A stretch of 42,542 nucleotides of DNA from Merdicola sp905200315. Lineage in GTDB: Bacteria; Bacillota; Clostridia; TANB77; CAG-508. The stretch covers positions 1 to 42,542 of the forward strand of contig CABPZP010000014.1 of NCBI GenBank assembly GCA_902461935.1, given 5' to 3'. The notes beneath the pieces are model-generated. The model was not told where the DNA came from. It saw only the letters and a list, made by a program, of their open reading frames with translations, and made no database searches. Numbering within the stretch: position 1 is the stretch's first letter; each line of letters starts with the position of its first letter. This document shows positions 22,863 through 31,292 of the stretch, one piece after another. The position numbers were made by a program, and so were the translations under genes.

Positions 22863-23708
22863 TTAATTATCGAAGATTTCTCCTACTTTACTTATAGCAT
22901 TTATTAACTCTTTATATTCTATTTCTTCAGCATAAAAATTATCTTTTTGATACCTTTTCCATTGTTGTCGCATTTTACCATCATTTGCGATTTTCTCCAC
23001 TATCTTCTTCCAATCTTTTATTATTTCACTTGTTCCTCTATGTTGTGCTGTTAAAATTATCGCATCTTTTAAGGTTTTTTTATCAATAATTTTGTTTTGA
23101 GTATTTATAAGCATATAAACATCGTAATAATCCCTAATTCTTGTTGAAAGCACTCCTCTTTTTACAATAGCTTCAAATTTTTCGGCAATGATAGTTTCTA
23201 CATTATATGACCATATTTGTATTTTTCTATCTTCTAACATTAATATAAAACTATACTCGATTTCTTTATATGTAATTTTGTCTCCTGTTGTAATATCTAT
23301 TTTCATTATAACTGGCATTTCATTATTATATTTTGCTTCAAATGTAATTCTATACCCAACATAGTCATCATCTTCTCTAATTAATTCAACCTTGTTAATT
23401 TTTAACTTCACATTGTCATCAATTTCTATATTACATATTTCATCCATAATATTTGTAATATTATCTTTTGTTAATGGAAAGCCTTTTATTGTTGTATCCA
23501 TATCCATTGTAGTTCTGCTATCAATTCCAAGCATTGCAGATATTAACATTCCTCCCTTTAATATAAAATTATCTTTATATTTTGAAATCGATATTCTTTC
23601 TAATAGTCTTTCTAACATATATGTTTGTAAAACTGATTGTGCTGCTACATTATTTTCTTTTGCCATGTTATTTATTATAGCTTTAAAGCTCATTGTATTT
23701 CTTTTCAA
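22863..23708 (-). CDS. abiEii: AbiEii/AbiGii nucleotidyltransferase toxin (type IV TA)
   Basis: 281 residues. Nucleotidyltransferase core motifs are NFILKGGMLIS (G-S-like helix), TMDMDTT (metal-binding Asp pair), a third acidic site in MKIDITTGD, and EKFEAIVKRGVLSTRIRDYYDVYML, which identifies the AbiEii/DUF1814 group. Members inhibit growth through nucleotidyl transfer to tRNA or related substrates. The start codon is TTG at 23708: it directly follows the abiEi stop and sits 8 nt after GGAGG; the ATG at 23693 is farther away. Translation is therefore coupled to the antitoxin. A weak hairpin with a T run at 22808-22845 may end the operon. Confidence 0.92.
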   Translation of the reverse strand: MKRNTMSFKAIINNMAKENNVAAQSVLQTYMLERLLERISISKYKDNFILKGGMLISAMLGIDSRTTMDMDTTIKGFPLTKDNITNIMDEICNIEIDDNVKLKINKVELIREDDDYVGYRITFEAKYNNEMPVIMKIDITTGDKITYKEIEYSFILMLEDRKIQIWSYNVETIIAEKFEAIVKRGVLSTRIRDYYDVYMLINTQNKIIDKKTLKDAIILTAQHRGTSEIIKDWKKIVEKIANDGKMRQQWKRYQKDNFYAEEIEYKELINAISKVGEIFDN

Positions 23709-24290
23709 TTATAGCACCTCCATATAATTCTTCAATATATTTTGTATTTTAAATTTTTCTGCATATTCATATAATAAAATTAGATTTTTTTCTTTTTTCT
23801 TAATGTATCCTTTTATAGCATCATTAAATATTTGTGGATCTATCTTATTCCTATCTCTAATAATATCACATATTGTTCTTTCCATATCGTATATTTGTAT
23901 TGTTGTTCCATCTTGTAATCTCATCTCTTTTAATCCTAAAAGATGTTTTTCTTTCTTTATATAATGAACCTTTATAGATTTATCATGTACAGTTATATAA
24001 CTTGGAAATGTCATATCTATTCTTATCGGTGTTCTGTCTGTTAAGTCATAAAAGTATAATGCTGTATTATGTGAAAAGATTCCTTTTTTATATTTTTGTC
24101 CTAAGATAAAAAATTCATTTATTTCTTTATCTTTTTCTGCATATACTCCTTTTGATACTTTTTTCAAATATCCTGTTTCTTCTAATTGCCTTATATATTG
24201 TCTATGAATATCATTTTTTTGTGCCTCTTTTACTAATAGTATGCCATTATTATTTTGTACTAATTCTTTAATTTTTTCTATATTATTCAT
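23709..24290 (-). CDS. abiEi: AbiEi-family antitoxin and autorepressor (type IV TA)
   Basis: 193 residues. The N-terminal winged helix (NNIEKIKELVQNNNGILLVKEAQKNDIHRQYI, LEETGYLKKVSKGVYAE) is the AbiEi DNA-binding domain. It is followed by the FFILGQKYKKGIFSHNTALYFYDLTDRTP antitoxin core and YDMERTICDIIRDRNKID. AbiEi proteins repress their own promoter by binding inverted repeats and block the toxin without stable complex formation. The matching palindrome lies over the promoter at 24309-24356. The stop is immediately followed by the abiEii TTG. Plausible role is phage abortive infection or stabilisation of this region. Confidence 0.93.
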   Translation of the reverse strand: MNNIEKIKELVQNNNGILLVKEAQKNDIHRQYIRQLEETGYLKKVSKGVYAEKDKEINEFFILGQKYKKGIFSHNTALYFYDLTDRTPIRIDMTFPSYITVHDKSIKVHYIKKEKHLLGLKEMRLQDGTTIQIYDMERTICDIIRDRNKIDPQIFNDAIKGYIKKKEKNLILLYEYAEKFKIQNILKNYMEVL

Positions 24291-24308
24291 TAAAAATCAC
24301 CTTCTTTT

Positions 24309-24356
24309 TTTGACAGTCATACCCATATTATACATCATATCGGTATGGTTGTCAAA
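24309..24356 (-). promoter_or_regulatory. abiE promoter with overlapping inverted-repeat operator
   Basis: On the minus strand TTGACA (24350-24355), 17-bp spacer, TATAAT (24327-24332): perfect consensus. Arms TTTGACAGTCATACC (24309-24323) and GGTATGGTTGTCAAA (24342-24356) are inverted with two mismatches and cover the -35 and the region past the -10, as expected for AbiEi autoregulation. Confidence 0.85.
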
Positions 24357-24370
24357 TGTTATAACTAGAT

Positions 24371-24416
24371 AAAAGCCATAAAACGAATCTATAATAAAAT
24401 TCATTTTATGGCTTTT
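24371..24416. terminator. Terminator downstream of copZA
   Basis: AAAAGCCATAAAA (24371-24383) and TTTTATGGCTTTT (24404-24416) are perfect 13-bp arms around a 20-nt loop, with T runs on both strands. It separates the copper genes from the abiE promoter. Confidence 0.7.
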
Positions 24417-24696
24417 AATTTAATATATTTGTTCTAAATTAATTAATTCATTTTTCTAAAAGTTAACTTTAACAAACATGGTAATTTTATATTTAAAATT
24501 GTATTTTTGTTATACACAAGTTCAACATTCTCATTTACTGTACACCAATTTAATAAAAAGAACTTATATTTCATCAACATTTTCAGCATGTCTAGCTAAA
24601 TATACTATTGTATCCTTGACTTTATTAAAATCTCCTTTCTCTTTTATATAAAAATATCTTATAAACCTTAAAAATCTTATAAATTTTACAAGTTCA
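24417..24696 (-). other. Non-coding gap with a possible gene remnant
   Basis: About 280 bp between the copA stop and its terminator. No complete gene is visible. On the minus strand a frame ending at about 24571 reads KGDFNKVKDTIVYLARHAEN then VDEI and a stop, following an AAAGGAGA (about 24630). It has no ATG, GTG or TTG start and continues openly back into the end of copA in another frame. It may be a decayed gene or chance; I cannot assign a function. Confidence 0.25.
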
Positions 24697-26901
24697 TTAG
24701 TAACATTTTTTAAGTCTTAAAGCATTTAAAATTACTGTTAAACTGCTAAATACCATTGCTAAACTTGCAATCATAGGATTTATAGAAATTCCTAATGGCT
24801 TAAATATTCCAATGGCAATAGGTATCGTTAAACAGTTATAGAAAAATGCCCAAAATAGGTTTTGTTTTATATTTTTAACAGTTTTTTCACTAATTTTTAT
24901 TAATTTTAATATTGAATATAAATCATTTTTAGTTAAAATAACATCACTTGAATCCATTGCAATATCTGTTCCGCTTTTTACACTTACACCAATATCTGCA
25001 TTTGTTAATGCTGGACTATCATTTATGCCATCCCCACACATCATAACTCTATTTCCATCTTCTTTTAGTTTTTTTATTGTTTCTGATTTTTGAGATGGCA
25101 GAACATTTGAAATTACTTTAGTTATTCCAAGTTCTTTACCTATCTTTTCTGCTGTTTCTTTGTTGTCTCCTGTTAGCATTATTGAATTAATATTATGTTT
25201 TTTTAGTTCTTCAATAACATTCTTAGAATTTTCTCTTACAATATCATTTACACCTATCAATGCTAAAATTTCGTTTTCATTTGCTACATAAACAATGCTA
25301 TTTCCATTAAGAGCCAATTCTTTTTCATCTTCTAAATGATTATTTTTAATAGAAAACCTTTCTATTATCTTTCTATTACCTAATATTATTTTTTGATTGT
25401 TAACTGTTCCAACTATTCCATAGCCAGCTAAGTTTTGCATATCCTCTACATTTAGTTTTTCAATTTTATTTTCTTGCATATAGTATGCAAATGCTTTTCC
25501 TATTGGATGTGTTGATTTTTCCTCTACACTTCCTGCAAGCTTTATTAAATCTTTTTCTGAAAGATTACTGTAATTGCATATTTTTGCAATTTTTAGTTTT
25601 CCATATGTTAATGTACCTGTTTTATCAAATACTATTGTATTTATTTTAGAAGCATTTTCTAAAATTTCACTTTTCTTTACTAATATACCATTGCTTGCAC
25701 ACACTCCTTCGCTAACTACTATTGCAAGTGGAGTAGCTAATCCTAAACTACAAGGACAAGCAACTACTAATACTGTAATAAAGGTACTTAATGCTGTTCC
25801 AAAATTATAACCTAAAATTAGATATACCAAAAAAGTAATTAATGCAATAACAATAACTGCTGGAACAAAATATCCAGAAATTTTATCTGCAATTTTGGCT
25901 ATTGGTGCTTTTGTGTTACTTGCCTCTATAACTAATTTTACAATTTCTGAAACAGTAGATTCTTTTCCTATTTTTTCTGCTTTATATTTTATAAAGCCAT
26001 CGAAATTTAAGCTCCCTGCAATTACTTTCTCCCCTATGCCTTTAGCTACTGGTTTACTTTCACCTGTTATAAAAGATTCATCTAAATGTGTGCTACCTTC
26101 AATAATTTCTCCATCTACTGCAATTTTATCTCCTGCTTTTGAAATTACTGTACAACCTTTTTTTATTTCATCAAGAGTTACTTCCTTTTGCATACCTTCT
26201 ACTTCGATAATTGCTTTATTTGGTGTTATTTCTACTAATTTTTGTATTGCCTCTTTTGTTTTGCCTTTACTTATTCCATCAATATATCTTCCAAGTTTAA
26301 CAAAATAAATTATTATCGCAGATGATTCGAAATATAAATTCATTGTTAGATGATGATTTCCCTTTAATATCATATACATACCATATGTACTATAAACAAA
26401 GCTACTTATAACACCTATTGAAACAAGTGTATCCATATTAGGTATTTTATGAATTAAATTTTTATATCCATTTTTTAAAATGTCATATCCATATATTAAA
26501 AATGCAATTGTCAAAATTAATAAACTTGTAGCATAGTTTACCGGATTGTGATGTATATTCAAAAAGCTTATAACTGGTAATCCTACCATATGTCCCATAG
26601 CAATATACATTAAAATAATTGCAAGAATTGTAAAAATAATAAACAGTATTTTTTCTTTTTTATTATTTTTTTCTATATTAACTTCCTTAAATATACCTAA
26701 ACTTTTAAATCCTGCTTGTTTTACATACTTTTCTATTTTTTCCTGATTTAAAATATTTTCATCATATGTTATTGTAGCATTTGCCATAACAAGGTTTACA
26801 CTAGCATTAAATATTCCATTTTGTTTGTTTAAGTATTTTTCCAATCCATTTGAACATGCACTACAAGTCATACCATCTATTGATAAAATTAAACTTTTCA
26901 T
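24697..26901 (-). CDS. copA: Copper-exporting P1B-type ATPase
   Basis: 734 residues. Order: one N-terminal HMA domain with GMTCSAC (Cys13, Cys16), membrane helices, the A-domain with ITGES (279-283), the metal-channel CPC (382-384), the phosphorylation site DKTGT (Asp426), the HP motif (465-466), the hinge GDGINDSPALTNADIGV and two final helices. All catalytic residues are present, so it should be an active exporter of Cu(I), possibly also silver. It starts 5 nt after copZ and behind GAGGAAT. No copper-sensing CsoR or CopY gene was found in the window. Confidence 0.95.
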   Translation of the reverse strand: MKSLILSIDGMTCSACSNGLEKYLNKQNGIFNASVNLVMANATITYDENILNQEKIEKYVKQAGFKSLGIFKEVNIEKNNKKEKILFIIFTILAIILMYIAMGHMVGLPVISFLNIHHNPVNYATSLLILTIAFLIYGYDILKNGYKNLIHKIPNMDTLVSIGVISSFVYSTYGMYMILKGNHHLTMNLYFESSAIIIYFVKLGRYIDGISKGKTKEAIQKLVEITPNKAIIEVEGMQKEVTLDEIKKGCTVISKAGDKIAVDGEIIEGSTHLDESFITGESKPVAKGIGEKVIAGSLNFDGFIKYKAEKIGKESTVSEIVKLVIEASNTKAPIAKIADKISGYFVPAVIVIALITFLVYLILGYNFGTALSTFITVLVVACPCSLGLATPLAIVVSEGVCASNGILVKKSEILENASKINTIVFDKTGTLTYGKLKIAKICNYSNLSEKDLIKLAGSVEEKSTHPIGKAFAYYMQENKIEKLNVEDMQNLAGYGIVGTVNNQKIILGNRKIIERFSIKNNHLEDEKELALNGNSIVYVANENEILALIGVNDIVRENSKNVIEELKKHNINSIMLTGDNKETAEKIGKELGITKVISNVLPSQKSETIKKLKEDGNRVMMCGDGINDSPALTNADIGVSVKSGTDIAMDSSDVILTKNDLYSILKLIKISEKTVKNIKQNLFWAFFYNCLTIPIAIGIFKPLGISINPMIASLAMVFSSLTVILNALRLKKCY

Positions 26902-26906
26902 ATTCT

Positions 26907-27116
26907 CTATTCCTCTACTATTTCAAAACCAATATCTATTATTTTCTCTTTAATTTTACTAACATCTATATCCTCTTTTGAAGTTATAGTTACTATTCCA
27001 GTATTATGATTTGCATCTACGCTTTCTACACCATTAATTTCTGATAAGGCTGTTTTTACTCTGTTTTCACAGCCTCCACAAACCATACCACTTACTTTTA
27101 ATTTTAATTCTTTCAT
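26907..27116 (-). CDS. copZ: Copper chaperone, CopZ-like heavy-metal-associated domain
   Basis: 69 residues, a single ferredoxin-like HMA domain. The metal site is GMVCGGC (Cys13, Cys16), followed by ENRVKTALSEINGVESVDA and VTITSKEDIDVSKI. It should bind Cu(I) in the cytoplasm and deliver it to the downstream CopA, with which it forms a two-gene unit. A possible promoter lies upstream on the minus strand: TTGAGT, 17 bp, TATAAA at about 27135-27163, but no convincing CsoR operator was seen. Confidence 0.9.
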   Translation of the reverse strand: MKELKLKVSGMVCGGCENRVKTALSEINGVESVDANHNTGIVTITSKEDIDVSKIKEKIIDIGFEIVEE

Positions 27117-27182
27117 ATTCTCTCATTCCTTTCCTATTTATAATCCACTGATATTATATACTCAATATGGTACAATATATCT

Positions 27183-27737
27183 TTATATTTCTTTATCTCT
27201 CTTGATTTGCTTACTGTATCTATTTTCTTCTGAAAATACGCATCCACAGTATTTTTGCATATATAACCCTAGTTCACGTGCTTTTGCTTGTCCCTCTCTG
27301 AATCCTACTCTAAAGTCTCTATATAAAAAGTTTAGTCCATATTTTTTTGCTATTTCTTCTGCTTGTGCTTTTAACACTTCATGTTTTTGATATGGACTTA
27401 CTAGAAGTGTTGTTGTTATTGTGTCATACCCATTTTCTTTTGCATATTTTGCTGTTTGCTCTAGTCGTACTCTGTAGCAATAGTTTGAACATCTATTTTC
27501 TAAGTCACCTACTACATTTTTGCAAAATTCATCTAGCCCATAATTTTCTTCAAATATTGCTTCTACATTTATACTTTTTGCATATTCTTTTAAGCAATCT
27601 CTCCTTGCCTTATATTCCATATATGGATGTATGTTTGGGTTATACCAATATACTGTTGGTTCTATTCCTTCTTTTCTTAGTGAATCTATGCAATACACAC
27701 TACATGGTGCACAACATGTATGCATTAATAATTTCAT
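27183..27737 (-). CDS. queH: Epoxyqueuosine reductase QueH
   Basis: 184 residues. The family's cysteine clusters are all present: HTCCAPC near the N-terminus, CSNYCYRVRLEQTAKYA in the middle and KYCGCVFSE at the C-terminus, which bind an iron-sulfur cluster and a second metal. It catalyses the last step of queuosine synthesis in tRNA, reducing epoxyqueuosine; QueH is the non-homologous alternative to QueG. It starts 5 nt after the polytopic membrane gene, with AAGGAG before ATG, and probably belongs to the ruvB transcript. The other queuosine genes are not in this window. Confidence 0.93.
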   Translation of the reverse strand: MKLLMHTCCAPCSVYCIDSLRKEGIEPTVYWYNPNIHPYMEYKARRDCLKEYAKSINVEAIFEENYGLDEFCKNVVGDLENRCSNYCYRVRLEQTAKYAKENGYDTITTTLLVSPYQKHEVLKAQAEEIAKKYGLNFLYRDFRVGFREGQAKARELGLYMQKYCGCVFSEENRYSKQIKRDKEI

Positions 27738-27742
27738 TTTTT

Positions 27743-29215
27743 CTACTCCTTATAATAAACATCAAAAATTTCTATACTTTCTTGTTTTTCTAAATTTTCT
27801 TTTATATATTTTCTTACTTCTTCAGGTGTTTGCCAATTTCTGCTTAACCCATCTTTTCTTATTAAAATTTTAACATTACTCATATTTTGTATTTTTTCTA
27901 TTTGTCCTTGCTCGCCTTTGCCTCCTAAATTGCCTTTATTAAACATATCAAAATCTTTATTGTATGTATCTATTGGTATATTATAAAGTGCTGCATCTGA
28001 GTCTAATATATATACTTTTTCTTTTGAATTTTCTATATAACTTTCTACATTTCTTATTCTATTTTCTAATTCTTCTGATATAGCTATGTTTCTAAAATGA
28101 TTTAATGTACTGTAATTATTTTCCTGTTTTATATATTTATAATTCTTGTAAACACCCCATATTCCTATTAAAACTAATATTGCAATAGCTAAATATTTAC
28201 AAAAGAACTTGAAAAATAGCTTTATTTTTTTATTTTTCAAAAGATTATAAAAGTTTATATATAACACATATACTATTCCTATTAAAGTTATTGTGCTTCC
28301 AATTAAAAAGTGAATGTTATCTGAAATTGGAAATGCTACAACGAAATTTGCTATTCCTAAGCAAACTAAAAATAGAAGTTTTTTATCTTTTTTTATTATT
28401 GAATATGCACTTAATAAAATCATTGAAATAGGTACTATTACAGACAATATTTTTATACTTAATATATCAGATTTTATTAAATTTATATATGATATTTTGT
28501 TGTTAAATGTTTTTATTCCTAATATACAATAATCTATAAAACTATTTATTGCTCCATTAATTGCAAGGTATAGCATTAATACTATAGTTGGAATTGCTAT
28601 TCCAATTATTACTAATAATACTTTTTTTATATCTTCTTTTCGCCTTGTTTTTATTGCAAAAAAAGTTTTATACATTACTATTGTAAAGCATATAAAAGCT
28701 CCTGTTGTTTGCTTTGTGCATATACACATTCCTGCTATTATTCCAATAATTAAGTTTTTTATTTTATTATATTTACATTTACTAAATTCTATATTAATTA
28801 TCACTAAGCTTAAAAATAGTACAAACCAATTATAATCTATGCATAAATAATTTTTTACTAAATAAGCCATTACTGCTGTTGTAATTATACTTACGCTTCT
28901 TTTTATTCCTAATTTTTCTTGTGTTTTGTATATTAAAAATAAATTTAAGCTATTTAGTATAACTGCTAATATTCTCATTGTTATAAGCTCATTACATATT
29001 CTTAAAAATATTGATTCTATTACTGAAAGTAAGGGTGTTATTACTATATTAAAATCTTTATATGGAACCATTCCTTTTACTATACAATTTGCAAAATTGT
29101 AGTTCCATATTTCATCTAAGTCTCCTATTTCTTTGCTAAAAATAAAATAGCTTACACAAATTAATATAACAAAAAATATTCCTATATCTTCAAATAATTT
29201 CTTTTTATTTTTCAT
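27743..29215 (-). CDS. Polytopic membrane protein, probable GT-C (PMT/ArnT-like) glycosyltransferase
   Basis: 490 residues with about 11 hydrophobic helices in the first 360, then a soluble C-terminal domain. The first periplasmic loop contains DLDEIWNYNFANCIVKGMVP, with an acidic pair typical of GT-C enzymes that use polyprenyl-phosphate sugars, then YKDFNIVITPLLSVIES. I infer a glycosyltransferase of the GT39/PMT_2 type acting outside the membrane on wall polymer or protein; the assignment rests on topology and the Asp/Glu loop. It overlaps the ruvB stop by one base and is followed at once by queH. Its acceptor and sugar are unknown. Confidence 0.65.
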   Translation of the reverse strand: MKNKKKLFEDIGIFFVILICVSYFIFSKEIGDLDEIWNYNFANCIVKGMVPYKDFNIVITPLLSVIESIFLRICNELITMRILAVILNSLNLFLIYKTQEKLGIKRSVSIITTAVMAYLVKNYLCIDYNWFVLFLSLVIINIEFSKCKYNKIKNLIIGIIAGMCICTKQTTGAFICFTIVMYKTFFAIKTRRKEDIKKVLLVIIGIAIPTIVLMLYLAINGAINSFIDYCILGIKTFNNKISYINLIKSDILSIKILSVIVPISMILLSAYSIIKKDKKLLFLVCLGIANFVVAFPISDNIHFLIGSTITLIGIVYVLYINFYNLLKNKKIKLFFKFFCKYLAIAILVLIGIWGVYKNYKYIKQENNYSTLNHFRNIAISEELENRIRNVESYIENSKEKVYILDSDAALYNIPIDTYNKDFDMFNKGNLGGKGEQGQIEKIQNMSNVKILIRKDGLSRNWQTPEEVRKYIKENLEKQESIEIFDVYYKE

Positions 29216-30216
29216 TATTTTTCCTCATATTTATATCCTAAATGTTCGTATGCCCTTGGAAGTGCAATTCTTCCTCGTGGTGTACGAGATACAAACCCTA
29301 TTTGCATTAAGTATGGTTCATATACATCTTCTATTGTTTCTATTTCTTCTCCTGTTGATGCAGCTAGTGATTCTATTCCTACTGGTCCACCATTGTATTG
29401 TTCTATTAATACTTGAAGAACATTTCTATCTGTTCTATCTAGTCCAAGTTCATCTATTTCTAACTTATTTAATGCTAGTTTTGCAATTTTTAAGTCTATA
29501 TTTCCATCACCTAATACTAATGCATAATCTCTAACTCTTTTTAGTACTCTATTTGCTATACGTGGTGTTCCTCTTGAACGTCTTGCAATTTCCATTGCAG
29601 CATCTTCTTCTATTTCTATTCCTAGAATTTTACTTGACCTTTTTACTATTGTGCATAAGTCTTTTGGCGTATATAATTCTAGTCTTTCAACAATTCCAAA
29701 TCTATCACGAAGAGGTGTTGTAAGTGAACCTGCTTTTGTTGTTGCTCCAATTAAAGTAAATTTGGGCAAGTCTAGTCTTATAGACCTTGCTGTTGGGCCT
29801 TTTCCTATCATAATATCTAAAGAAAAGTCTTCTAATGCAGGGTATAATATTTCTTCTACATTTTTATTTAGACGATGTATTTCATCTATAAATAATACAT
29901 CATTTTCTTGCAAATTTGTAAGAAGTGATGCTAAGTCTCCTGCTTTTTCTATAACAGGTCCAGAGGTTATTTTAATATTTGACCCCATTTCGTTTGCTAT
30001 TATATTTGAAAGTGTTGTTTTTCCAAGACCTGGAGGTCCATATAATAAAACATGGTCTAAAGAGTCTCCTCTTTTTTTTGCCGCTTCTATATAAATTTTC
30101 ATATTTTCTTTTACTATTGTTTGACCTGTATAATCATCCAAAGTTTGAGGTCTTAGAGATTTTTCTAAAACTTCTTCCTCTATGTTTTCTATATTTGGAT
30201 TTGTAATTTCGTCCAT
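29215..30216 (-). CDS. ruvB: Holliday junction branch-migration ATPase RuvB
   Basis: Drives branch migration of Holliday junctions together with RuvA. Motifs: RPQTLDDYTGQ, Walker A GPPGLGKTT, Walker B LFIDEIHRL, sensor ATTKAGSLTTPLRDRFG, arginine finger region RSRGTPRIANR and the C-terminal winged helix TPRGRIALPRAYEHLG. The ATG at 30216 (MDEITNP) is chosen: it follows AAAAGGTGAT, and the predicted promoter would start transcription near 30235, after the more upstream ATG at 30240. That gives about 333 residues. No ruvA or ruvC is adjacent. Confidence 0.96.
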   Translation of the reverse strand: MDEITNPNIENIEEEVLEKSLRPQTLDDYTGQTIVKENMKIYIEAAKKRGDSLDHVLLYGPPGLGKTTLSNIIANEMGSNIKITSGPVIEKAGDLASLLTNLQENDVLFIDEIHRLNKNVEEILYPALEDFSLDIMIGKGPTARSIRLDLPKFTLIGATTKAGSLTTPLRDRFGIVERLELYTPKDLCTIVKRSSKILGIEIEEDAAMEIARRSRGTPRIANRVLKRVRDYALVLGDGNIDLKIAKLALNKLEIDELGLDRTDRNVLQVLIEQYNGGPVGIESLAASTGEEIETIEDVYEPYLMQIGFVSRTPRGRIALPRAYEHLGYKYEEK

Positions 30217-30241
30217 TTTATCACCTTTTAATTTTTTCATA

Positions 30242-30270
30242 ATAATATCATTTAATAGCTAAAATTACAA
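30242..30270 (-). promoter_or_regulatory. Sigma-A promoter of ruvB operon
   Basis: On the minus strand TTGTAA (30265-30270), a 17-bp spacer and TATTAT (30242-30247), directly after the upstream terminator's T run. Confidence 0.6.
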
Positions 30271-30271
30271 T

Positions 30272-30311
30272 AAAAAAGTAAGTATATTACAATTAATTTA
30301 CTTACTTTTTT
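30272..30311 (-). terminator. Terminator of the rmlC-rmlB operon
   Basis: AAAAAAGTAAGTA (30272-30284) and TACTTACTTTTTT (30299-30311) form a perfect 13-bp stem. On the minus strand the 3' arm ends in TTTTTT. It lies 12 bp after the rmlB stop. Confidence 0.85.
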
Positions 30312-30323
30312 GTTTTTTAACTT

Positions 30324-31292
30324 TTATTTAAGCCATTCAGGATTATTTATATACCAATCTATTGTTTTTACTATTCCATCTTCAAATTTTGTTTTTGGTT
30401 CCCATCCTAGTTCATTTTTAATTTTTGTTGGGTCTATTGCATATCTGTAATCATGACCTTTTCTATCTTCTACATATTCTATTAAATCTTCTGATTTTCC
30501 TAATTGTTTTAAAATTAATTTAACTATTTCTATATTTCTTTTTTCGTTGTGTCCACCTATGTTGTATCTTTCTCCTTTTTTACCATTATGGAATACTAAG
30601 TCTATTGCTTCACAGTGGTCTTCTACATATAACCAATCTCTAACATTTTTTCCTGTTCCATATACTGGTAATTTTTCATCATTCATTGCTAATTTTATCA
30701 TGTGTGGTATTAATTTTTCGTTGTGTTGATATGGTCCATAGTTATTTGAACAGTTTGTTACATTTACATTCATTTTATATGTTTCACAATATGCAAATGC
30801 AATTAAATCTGAACTTGCTTTTGATGATGAATATGGGCTACTTGGTTTTATAGGTGATTTTTCTGTAAAGTATCCTTCTTCTCCTAATGCTCCATATACT
30901 TCATCTGTTGATACGTGTAGGAATTTATTTTCACTACCTTCTCCCCAAGCTCTTTTAGCTGCTTCTAATAATGTATGTGTTCCCATTACATTTGTTTGAG
31001 TGAAAATGAATGGATTTTTTATACTGTTATCTACATGAGATTCTGCTGCGAAATGAATTACTCCATCTATATTATATTTTTCAAATAAGTTTGTAACAAA
31101 TTCAAAATCGCATATATCTCCTTTTTCAAATTTAATTTTGTCTTGAACTTTTTTTAGATTGTCCATATTTCCTGCATATGTTAATTTATCTAATACAATT
31201 ACATTGTATTCTGGATGTTTGTTTACAAAGTATTCTGCAAAGTTTGCTCCTATGAATCCTGCAGCTCCTGTTACTAAAATATTTTTACTCAT
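30324..31292 (-). CDS. rmlB: dTDP-glucose 4,6-dehydratase
   Basis: 322 residues, second step of dTDP-L-rhamnose synthesis (dTDP-glucose to dTDP-4-keto-6-deoxyglucose, NAD-dependent). Motifs: TGAAGFIGANF (NAD loop), HFAAESHVDNS, VSTDEVYG (catalytic Thr-Asp-Glu), and the YSSSKASSD Tyr/Lys pair. Also NNYGPYQ and LPVYGTGKNVRDWLYVEDH. The start overlaps the end of the frameshifted membrane protein by 8 nt. It ends the operon before a strong terminator. The gene order here is rmlC, membrane protein, rmlB; rmlA and rmlD are in the next transcript upstream. Confidence 0.97.
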   Translation of the reverse strand: MSKNILVTGAAGFIGANFAEYFVNKHPEYNVIVLDKLTYAGNMDNLKKVQDKIKFEKGDICDFEFVTNLFEKYNIDGVIHFAAESHVDNSIKNPFIFTQTNVMGTHTLLEAAKRAWGEGSENKFLHVSTDEVYGALGEEGYFTEKSPIKPSSPYSSSKASSDLIAFAYCETYKMNVNVTNCSNNYGPYQHNEKLIPHMIKLAMNDEKLPVYGTGKNVRDWLYVEDHCEAIDLVFHNGKKGERYNIGGHNEKRNIEIVKLILKQLGKSEDLIEYVEDRKGHDYRYAIDPTKIKNELGWEPKTKFEDGIVKTIDWYINNPEWLK

